From: Holosporaceae bacterium
GTDB taxonomy: Bacteria; Pseudomonadota; Alphaproteobacteria; UBA3830
Length of the DNA stretch: 48,006 bases
Direction: 5' to 3'
Assembly: GCA_031288795.1 (NCBI GenBank)
Contig: JAITQS010000026.1
Location: 1-48,006, forward strand
In this document: piece after piece, positions 41,879-48,006 of the stretch
Position numbering within the stretch: position 1 is the stretch's first letter
Layout of the letters: the number at the start of each line of letters is the position of its first letter
The notes under the pieces: model-generated
What the model was told of the DNA's origin: nothing
The model's database searches: none
What the model saw: only the letters and a program-made list of their open reading frames with translations
Program-made: the position numbers and the translations under genes

Positions 41879-43350
41879 TGAAACACCTAGAAACATCAAC
41901 GGGAAAATGGGAAATGGTGATAGGTCTGGAGGTTCATGCGCAGGTGATATCCAACGGAAAATTATTTTCGGCGGCGTCGACAAAGTTCGGAGTAGCTCCC
42001 AATGAAAATGTTTCCTTTGTGGATGCGGCGTTTCCGGGAGTATTGCCGGTGCTAAATTCCTTTTGCGTCGATCAGGCCATAAAAACCGGACTCGGACTCA
42101 ATGGCACCATAAATCATATTTCCCACTTCGATAGAAAAAATTACTTTTATGCCGATTTGCCCCAGGGGTATCAGATATCCCAGTATAAGCATCCGATAAT
42201 TAGCGGTGGCCACGTGGACATCGAAGACAAAAACGGCGAAACTCGCAAAATCCGTCTGGAGCGCATACACCTCGAGCAAGACGCCGGCAAAAGCATTCAT
42301 GACCAGAGCCCCACCAAGTCCTACATTGACCTAAATCGCGCCGGAGTGGCCCTCATGGAAATAGTGACCATGCCGGATCTGAGAAGTGCCGAAGAAGTGT
42401 CGGCCTTCGTAAAAAAACTCCGATCCATCCTGCGCTATCTGAAAACCTGCGACGGCAACATGGAAGAAGGAAATCTGCGGGTAGATGTCAACGTCTCCGT
42501 TCACCGTCCCGGCACGGAATACGGTACTCGCGTAGAAGTCAAAAATGTTAATTCCATTAAATTCATCATGGCTGCCATCGGATTCGAGGTGGAGCGCCAA
42601 ATTGAAATGCTGGAATCCGGCGGCGTTGTGGGTCAGGAAACACGGCTATTCGATCCAAGCAGCGGTAAAACCATCCTAATGCGCTCCAAAGAAGATGCCC
42701 AGGATTACCGATACTTTCCAGAGCCGGATCTCCCTCCATTGGTTATCGAGCAGTCGCGTATTGCCGAAATTCGCAAAACTATTCCGGAACTCCCGGACGC
42801 AAAAACTGCTAGATTCCAGCGAGAATTGGGACTTCCCCACTACGACGCATCCCTCATAGCTTCGGAAATGGAAATCGCCGACTACTACGAGGCAGCTCTC
42901 GCACATCTGCCGGTCGAAAACACAGAAATAGCAAAAATATTAGCCAACTGGACGCTCGGAGAGCTTTTCTCCCTTCTCAATAAAGATGGAAAAAATATCA
43001 GCGAAAGCAACGTCTCTCCCCAAAATCTTGCCGAATTAATCACTCTCATAAAAACTAACGTCATCTCCGGAAAAATAGCCAAAGATGTACTAAAAATAAT
43101 GTGGGATACCGGAAAATCAGCCTCCGTAACCGTGGAAGAAAACGGATTGCGCCAAATAACCTCCGTCGATAATATCGAAATTTGCCTCCGCTCCGTTCTG
43201 GCAGAATATCCGGACAAAGTCGCCGAATATAAAGCCGGAAAAGAAAAATTATTCGGATTCTTCGTGGGACAAGCCATGAAAAAAACTCAGGGAAAAGCTA
43301 ATCCTCAGCTGCTGAACGATATACTGAAAAAACTTTTTAATGAAGGTTAA
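41878..43350 (+). CDS. gatB: Aspartyl/glutamyl-tRNA amidotransferase subunit B
   Basis: A 490-residue protein. The kinase-like core starts WEMVIGLEVHAQV and includes YFYADLPQGYQISQ and DLNRAGVALMEIVTMPDLRS, all signature segments of GatB, with a helical YqeY-like tail (about 400-490) that binds the tRNA elbow. It phosphorylates the misacylated aminoacyl-tRNA before amidation. Its presence implies that GlnRS or AsnRS may be missing, which cannot be tested here. The next gene begins 4 bases downstream. Confidence 0.97.
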   Translation: MKHLETSTGKWEMVIGLEVHAQVISNGKLFSAASTKFGVAPNENVSFVDAAFPGVLPVLNSFCVDQAIKTGLGLNGTINHISHFDRKNYFYADLPQGYQISQYKHPIISGGHVDIEDKNGETRKIRLERIHLEQDAGKSIHDQSPTKSYIDLNRAGVALMEIVTMPDLRSAEEVSAFVKKLRSILRYLKTCDGNMEEGNLRVDVNVSVHRPGTEYGTRVEVKNVNSIKFIMAAIGFEVERQIEMLESGGVVGQETRLFDPSSGKTILMRSKEDAQDYRYFPEPDLPPLVIEQSRIAEIRKTIPELPDAKTARFQRELGLPHYDASLIASEMEIADYYEAALAHLPVENTEIAKILANWTLGELFSLLNKDGKNISESNVSPQNLAELITLIKTNVISGKIAKDVLKIMWDTGKSASVTVEENGLRQITSVDNIEICLRSVLAEYPDKVAEYKAGKEKLFGFFVGQAMKKTQGKANPQLLNDILKKLFNEG

Positions 43351-43353
43351 AAT

Positions 43354-44052
43354 ATGACTGAAGATATAAAAGAAAAAAAAAACCAAACCGAAACAAGTCA
43401 GCATCACGAATGCTGCGGCGGAAATCATAAATGCCGTTTCGGTTGTGCGTTTTTGGTGATCGCCCTAATTCTCGCCTGCGTCGTGGGCGAGTATGCCTAT
43501 AGGCACTGGAATAGCGAAACTACTCCCCTAAACAATCCAGTAAAAACAACAAAAGCCATCGGCGCTAAAGTCCTTTCCGGCCATAAAAATTACGACGCCC
43601 AAATCGAGGAAATAAAAAAATCCCTAGATGATCTCAGAAATATGCTAAACACTGTCCAAACAATAGCGCAAAATACGAAAATGCAGCTGCAAACGACAGA
43701 AATTGAGCTAAAAAAATTGTCCAGCACTTCCTTTCCGCATAATTTAGAAAATCTGGCCCAAGAAAATCGAAAAAAATGGAAAATCTGGATGAATTTAAAA
43801 AATAAAATCGAAAATAATGATGATTATGCCGCAGAGTTCGAGCTTTTTTGCTCGGTCTTTGCGGATGACGAAGAATTAATTTCCCTGGTCAAGGACATTG
43901 CCCAAAAAGACGGAGTTCTATCTTCGCAGGAGAAAAAAGGCATCATCGAAAGCTGCTCCAGCTATCTGAAAAGAATTGTCCGAATAAAAAAGATAAACCA
44001 TGCGAAATTATTTGAAATTTCTGGTTATGTGCTTTCGTCCATCAAAAGATAA
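43354..44052 (+). CDS. Membrane-anchored coiled-coil protein with Cys/His-rich N terminus
   Basis: A 232-residue protein I do not recognise firmly. A cytosolic N-terminal tail rich in His and Cys (HHECCGGNHKCRFGC, about residues 17-31) precedes one transmembrane helix (about 32-48). An extended coiled-coil follows (about 75-135, EIKKSLDDLRNML onwards), then a helical C-terminal domain ending RIVRIKKI. The tail-helix-coil layout recalls bacterial COG4223/mitofilin-like proteins, which end in a similar short helical domain, but the match is only by layout. The Cys/His cluster could bind metal. It follows gatB by 4 bases. Confidence 0.55.
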   Translation: MTEDIKEKKNQTETSQHHECCGGNHKCRFGCAFLVIALILACVVGEYAYRHWNSETTPLNNPVKTTKAIGAKVLSGHKNYDAQIEEIKKSLDDLRNMLNTVQTIAQNTKMQLQTTEIELKKLSSTSFPHNLENLAQENRKKWKIWMNLKNKIENNDDYAAEFELFCSVFADDEELISLVKDIAQKDGVLSSQEKKGIIESCSSYLKRIVRIKKINHAKLFEISGYVLSSIKR

Positions 44053-44084
44053 TTTTTTTGCGACAGATTATAGTTTTTATATTT

Positions 44085-45189
44085 TTAATTTTCCGTTGGC
44101 GTGATGCGTGCGCTGATGGAGGTTTGGAGGAATTCGTTGATTTCTCCATTTAGAACGGCGGAGACGTTGCCTTTTTCGAATCCGGTGCGCAGATCTTTTA
44201 CCATTTGGTAGGGCTGCATGACGTAGGAGCGGATTTGGTGTCCCCATCCTATTTCATTTTTGTCCAGGGCGTTTAATTTTTCTTCTTTTTTTCTTAGTTC
44301 GAGTTCGTAGAGTCTAGCCCGGAGCATTTCGAAAGCCATGGCGCGGTTACGGTGCTGGGATCGATCGATTTGGCATTGGACCACGATTCCGGTGGGAATG
44401 TGGGTGATGCGAATGGCGCTATCGGTTTTGTTGACGTGCTGTCCGCCGGCTCCGGACGCTCTATAGGTATCGATGCGCAGATCGCCGTCGTTTATTTCTA
44501 TGGTTATGGAATTGTCGATGACCGGATACACTCCAACGGAGGCGAAGCTCGTGTGCCGACGTGCATTGGAGTCGAAGGGAGAAATTCGCACTAGACGGTG
44601 TACGCCGGATTCGCTTTTCAGCCATCCGTAGGCTTTTTTTCCATCGATTTTTAGGGTGGCGGATTTTATACCGGCTTCTTCTCCGGGACTTTCTTCAATT
44701 ATTTCGACGGAATATTTATGGCTTTCTGCCCAGCGGGAGTACATGCGCAGCAGCATTTGGGTCCAATCTTGAGCTTCTGTTCCGCCGGCTCCGGCGTGTA
44801 CTTCCAGATAGCAGCTGTTGTGATCTGCATCGCCGGAGAAGAAGCATTCCAGCTGATATATTTTCATGAATTCGTGGAACTTACGAATGTCGTTTTCGAT
44901 TTCGGCCAAGGCAGATTCGTCATTTTCGGTTTCGGCCAGCTCCAGCAAGATTTTTAGGTCGGAGATATTTGCGGCGGCTTTTTTAAATTTGCCCAGGTCG
45001 TTTTCTATATTAGATTTCTGCTGCATTACGGATTTTGCTTTTTCCGGATCAAGCCACAGATGGCGATGTTCGCTTAGTTTTGACAATTCTTCCAGTTTAT
45101 TTTCCAAGGAATTTGTGTCAAAGAAACCTCCGGAGCAGGTCCAGAATATTATCCATAGATTCGAATTGTTTTTTTACTTCTTCTTTCAT
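44085..45189 (-). CDS. prfB: Peptide chain release factor 2, made by +1 programmed frameshift
   Basis: The gene starts at ATG 45189. Frame one encodes 23 residues (MKEEVKKQFE, then SMDNILDLLRRFL) to an in-frame TGA at 45120-45118; after a +1 shift the remaining 344 residues follow (DTNSLENKLEEL onward), 367 in all. The codon-recognition tripeptide SPF lies in RISPFDSNARRHTSF, and the peptidyl-hydrolysis motif GGQ in SGAGGQHVNKT. RF2 releases chains at UGA and UAA. The frameshift makes production depend on RF2 level, because UGA is the pausing codon. The gene overlaps the upstream MFS gene by four bases (ATGA). Confidence 0.96.
45117..45131 (-). promoter_or_regulatory. prfB: prfB programmed frameshift site
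   Basis: The minus strand reads GGAGG-TTT-CTT-TGA-C. The internal Shine-Dalgarno sequence GGAGG lies three bases before the slippery CTT codon, and TGAC is the poor termination context. This is the standard bacterial RF2 autoregulatory signal. Confidence 0.95.
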
Positions 45190-46424
45190 TTTTCGGTACC
45201 GATTATTTTATTTTTGTTTGGTTTCACGAACATTATGCCAACGGCGGCCACGAATGTAATTGCGGCATTTACCAGGAGGGCGAATTCGGCTCCTCGTCTT
45301 GTCCACAGTTCTCCCATGAGGGCATTTGAGATGCACATACCCGCGCAGCAGACGATATTGAATATTCCAATGGAGGTGCCTTTTATTTGTGGGGGCGAGA
45401 AATCGGATACTACGGCAAAGAATGTTCCCTGGGTTGATCCGTAATGGATGCCGTAGATAGCCACCCCCACCAGCACGTGCCATATTTTTGTAGCGAATGC
45501 CAGGATAAAGCAGGAAGCCAGCATCATGCAGAATCCGAAGGCGAGGAATATTTTTCTTTCGCGTCTATCGGACCAGGATCCCACAATTTTGGAGGTGGGA
45601 GCGTTGAAGAGGTACATGATGGCCAAGATCAGGGGGATATATTTCAGAGATAGTCCCACTTCTTTTGCGCGGAGTGTGAGGAAGGCTTCGCTGTATCTGG
45701 AGCACATAAAGACGAAACATACGGCGGCGTAGTACCAAAAATTTGCTCCCAATTGCCGAACGTCGGACATTTTTATGGGGAATCCTTTACGGCTATCTTT
45801 TAGGCGCACCAGACCTTTAGGTTCTTCGATGCCGAAATATATTAGTGTCACGGCGATGAATATGGGGATAGCGGCCAGCATGTAGACCAATCTTATATTT
45901 TCGGACGACTCGCCGGTGCAATTTGCCAGTATGAAAAAGCACGCTATGGAACCGACCATGGAGCCGCAGAAGGCGAAGCTATTACGGATGCCGTAGCTTT
46001 CTCCTTTTAATTCTTTAGGGGCGCAATCGGCGACGAGGGCGTCACGGGGAGTATCCCGGAGGCCGTTTGTGATGCGCTCCAGGAGCTGGGCCGACACATA
46101 AAGCCCGAGTCCTTTGGAGAGCGCGAACATGGGTTTTGCCAATGCGGCGCAGGAGTATCCTATTAGGATGAGGATTTTACGTTTTCCCAACCAATCGCTG
46201 AAGACTCCGGAGAATAATTTTACCAGATAGGACAATGATTCTGAGAATCCGCGAATATATCCCATAGCTGCCGGGGTAGATCCCAAGATGTGGATGATAA
46301 ATTCGGGAGTTAGGGCAGTTATGACAACCGATGCAGAATTGGAAAAAAAGCTGACTGCCGCCAATATCCAAATGGTTCTGGGGATTGCCTGAGCAAGAGC
46401 GCTAGAATCTTCATTTTTTGCCAT
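45186..46424 (-). CDS. MFS transporter
   Basis: A 412-residue protein with about 12 hydrophobic segments. The first cytoplasmic loop carries the MFS motif A: SGVFSDWLGKRKILILIGY, and the equivalent loop of the second half is VGSWSDRRERKIFL. LERITNGLRDTPRDALVADCAPKELKGESYGIR is characteristic of a subgroup of bacterial MFS proteins common in Legionella- and Rickettsia-like genomes. The substrate is unknown. Its TGA overlaps the ATG of prfB, an unusual pairing that couples its expression to the release factor. A weak promoter (TTAGCT, 17 bases, TATGAT) lies upstream on the minus strand. Confidence 0.82.
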   Translation of the reverse strand: MAKNEDSSALAQAIPRTIWILAAVSFFSNSASVVITALTPEFIIHILGSTPAAMGYIRGFSESLSYLVKLFSGVFSDWLGKRKILILIGYSCAALAKPMFALSKGLGLYVSAQLLERITNGLRDTPRDALVADCAPKELKGESYGIRNSFAFCGSMVGSIACFFILANCTGESSENIRLVYMLAAIPIFIAVTLIYFGIEEPKGLVRLKDSRKGFPIKMSDVRQLGANFWYYAAVCFVFMCSRYSEAFLTLRAKEVGLSLKYIPLILAIMYLFNAPTSKIVGSWSDRRERKIFLAFGFCMMLASCFILAFATKIWHVLVGVAIYGIHYGSTQGTFFAVVSDFSPPQIKGTSIGIFNIVCCAGMCISNALMGELWTRRGAEFALLVNAAITFVAAVGIMFVKPNKNKIIGTEK

Positions 46425-46551
46425 AAGAAATCCATTGCTAAACCTGATGGCTAACTTCTATCATATAATTAGTAGTTTTGATAGCTAATTTATACGAGAA
46501 AGTGATATATTTTGGGATAAAAGCGGGTATTGCCTAATGGAAAAAACGCGG

Positions 46552-46580
46552 ACGCCTGTCCCCACTCGTAGGACAGGCGT
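46552..46580 (-). terminator. Terminator of the autotransporter gene
   Basis: ACGCCTGTCC (46552-46561) and GGACAGGCGT (46571-46580) form a perfect 10-bp stem with a nine-base loop. On the minus strand the stem is followed by CCGCGTTTTTT, giving a T run slightly offset from the stem. It lies 15 bases after the gene. Confidence 0.75.
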
Positions 46581-46595
46581 ATAGGAGTGAAGCGT

Positions 46596-48006
46596 CTAGA
46601 TTTGGAATGAGATCTGTAGTTTTCCAGCCACGCCGCGGCAAGCGCCGACGGATCCTTGTACACCGACGTTTACGGTAATGCTTTCGTCTATGAAGGAGAG
46701 GCCGAGTTCACCTTTACCGACGTTACCGCGGAGTGAAGGTGAGTCGAGGGCATTTCCATTGACTCTTGCGTTTACTTTACCGGAGGATTCGTGTTCATAT
46801 CCGGCGTCGAAGTAGAAGTTGATTGTATCGGCGACCTTATGGGAGAGGAGGATTCCTGCCTGGACGCGCTGAGAGCTTACGGAGTCTACTTCCATGTGTT
46901 TTTCGGTAGAGAGAGTGGTATTATTGCCATTTTGGTGAGTCCAGATGTAGCGGCAATAGAGGTTAATGCTGACGTCCTCGATATCGTGGATATGGCCGCA
47001 TCCTGCGCTTAGGCCGCAATATCCGGAGTGGACATCGTAGGATGTAGCTTTACCCGTGGCGTAGTCGACGACATCGGAGGATTGGTAGTCCATTTTAGCG
47101 GATCCGGCGCGAGCGGCGCCATCGATGTAGAATCTGCTATTATCGGAAGTATTGATGCTGAATCGTCCCATAATTCCGCCACCGATGTATTGGGTTTTAC
47201 CTTCACCTTTGGTATCCGGGGCGTTTTTGTACTCGTTATGGGAGTCGTAGGTACCGGAGCCGAATTCTGCGAATGTGCCGACGAGGAGTTTACTTTCGTC
47301 GAAGTTACCGCTGACGCCGAATCCGATGACGGCGGAGAATCCGCGGGTATCCACGTGTGATCCGGAGTTGACTCTATTGGAAGCGGCGCTAGCTTCGCCG
47401 AACATTGCGATGGAGTGGACTGGTTGTGCGAAGACATTTTCGATGCAGTGGTTAATGACGCCGTCGGAGTTCCGCACCATCGCCAAGGAGGCGATTTTGG
47501 TCTCGCTGACGGACTTCATTTGTTCGAAGTAGGATTGGTTTACTTGCACCACCGGCACTCTCATCAACAAGCTATTATTAGCGACAGAGACCGTAGGCTT
47601 GATTTTTTCCTCTGCATCTGAAAGCTTGACTGCTTCCTCTGCATTTGCTACTACAGCTGAAGTGGCTGCCAAACTTCCTTTAGCTTTGTTGATCAGAACA
47701 ATATCGTAGCTGGTGACTTTGTAATCTTCTCCATTTTTAGGAAGGGATTGTTGCGAGTCGTATATAACTTTCACATTAGCACCCTCCAGATTTGCCTCTG
47801 CGTTATCCTTCATGGTGATTATGGTACTCCCCGGATCTGCGTCTTTGCTTAGGACAAACTCGTAATTCTGGAAACCTAGAATAGCATCGACGTTTGTCAA
47901 GGTGGTATTTTTGATGATCAGTGTATTTTGGGTACCAGGCTCATACGAAGCAGCAGTGATGACACCGTCATCTATGCTCTCATAAACGCCACCATACAAC
48001 GAGATA
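46596..48006 (-). CDS. Autotransporter, C-terminal part including the beta-barrel domain (5' end outside window)
   Basis: The frame is open to the window edge, so the gene is longer than the 469 residues seen. The first 130 residues look like passenger beta-helix (NTLIIKNTTLTN, GSTIITMKDNAEANLEGANV). A linker rich in Ala/Glu follows. The last 270 residues are an autotransporter barrel: FSAVIGFGVSGN, LLVGTFAEFGSG, GGGIMGRFSI, FYIDGAARAGS, VSINLYCRYIWTHQNG and NFYFDAGYEH. The protein ends KLQISFQI, not the usual terminal aromatic residue. It would place its passenger on the cell surface. What the passenger binds is unknown. Confidence 0.85.
   Translation of the reverse strand, partial: ISLYGGVYESIDDGVITAASYEPGTQNTLIIKNTTLTNVDAILGFQNYEFVLSKDADPGSTIITMKDNAEANLEGANVKVIYDSQQSLPKNGEDYKVTSYDIVLINKAKGSLAATSAVVANAEEAVKLSDAEEKIKPTVSVANNSLLMRVPVVQVNQSYFEQMKSVSETKIASLAMVRNSDGVINHCIENVFAQPVHSIAMFGEASAASNRVNSGSHVDTRGFSAVIGFGVSGNFDESKLLVGTFAEFGSGTYDSHNEYKNAPDTKGEGKTQYIGGGIMGRFSINTSDNSRFYIDGAARAGSAKMDYQSSDVVDYATGKATSYDVHSGYCGLSAGCGHIHDIEDVSINLYCRYIWTHQNGNNTTLSTEKHMEVDSVSSQRVQAGILLSHKVADTINFYFDAGYEHESSGKVNARVNGNALDSPSLRGNVGKGELGLSFIDESITVNVGVQGSVGACRGVAGKLQISFQI

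Noticed and set aside
1-48006. CRISPR arrays, intact insertion sequences, rRNA genes or a replication origin
   Set aside because: No regularly spaced direct repeats, no transposase reading frame, no rRNA signature and no cluster of DnaA boxes were seen.

Overview
The window looks like a chromosomal segment of an alphaproteobacterium, most likely an obligately intracellular one of the Holosporales/Rickettsiales type. The order pepA-holC-ndk, a CckA-type hybrid kinase, alphaproteobacterial-style AddB, a split transhydrogenase (separate membrane subunits), an AmpG-like permease and the lolD-dnaE pair all point to Alphaproteobacteria. The host-associated lifestyle is inferred from a secreted eukaryotic-type ubiquitin protease, several secreted proteins of unknown function, small beta-barrel surface proteins, an autotransporter and many short non-coding repeats between tightly packed genes. 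The exact lineage cannot be fixed from sequence reading alone.

Layout. 1-2100: start of an unidentified leftward gene, then a Sec-exported USP/C19 deubiquitinase driven by a perfect sigma70 consensus promoter. 2277-4690: tRNA-Ser(GCU), rpmJ (only 41 codons) and rpsA. 5008-10355: seven-gene rightward run pepA-holC-ndk-DUF2066-CDP-alcohol phosphatidyltransferase-perM-hda, with convergent gpsA. 11439-14213: a CapD/PglF-like protein with a destroyed active site, plus a family 2 glycosyltransferase. 14346-17829: two divergent secreted proteins of unknown function. 17990-21453: TIM-barrel protein, AmpG-like permease and trxB. 21915-27320: pntA2-pntB, then a small membrane protein, TerC and CckA, with overlapping starts and stops. 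27338-32586: leftward group of alpha/beta hydrolase, tyrS, PhnP-like hydrolase and addB. 32795-38082: small secreted protein, then lolD-dnaE-YqaA-like. 38517-40112: two convergent paralogous beta-barrel proteins. 40418-44052: gatA-gatB and a coiled-coil membrane protein. 44085-46424: MFS transporter and prfB, the latter with a classic +1 programmed frameshift. 46596 to the edge: C-terminal part of an autotransporter.

Mobile and repeated DNA. A miniature element of about 142-148 bp occurs five times (4698, 17851, 20258, 21579, 38167). It has imperfect terminal inverted repeats beginning GAGACTGTTGC. Two copies have perfect 5-bp target duplications (TATCA, CATTA) and two have 4/5 matches. The four full-length copies are open in one reading frame. 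A separate perfect 32-bp repeat is present in opposite orientation at 2564 and 14267. No CRISPR array, intact insertion sequence, rRNA or replication origin was seen.

Functionally, most of the window is housekeeping: translation, replication and repair, lipid and envelope biogenesis, cell-cycle signalling and redox. The accessory content is the USP protease, the secreted unknowns, the surface beta-barrels, the pseudoenzyme and the short element family.
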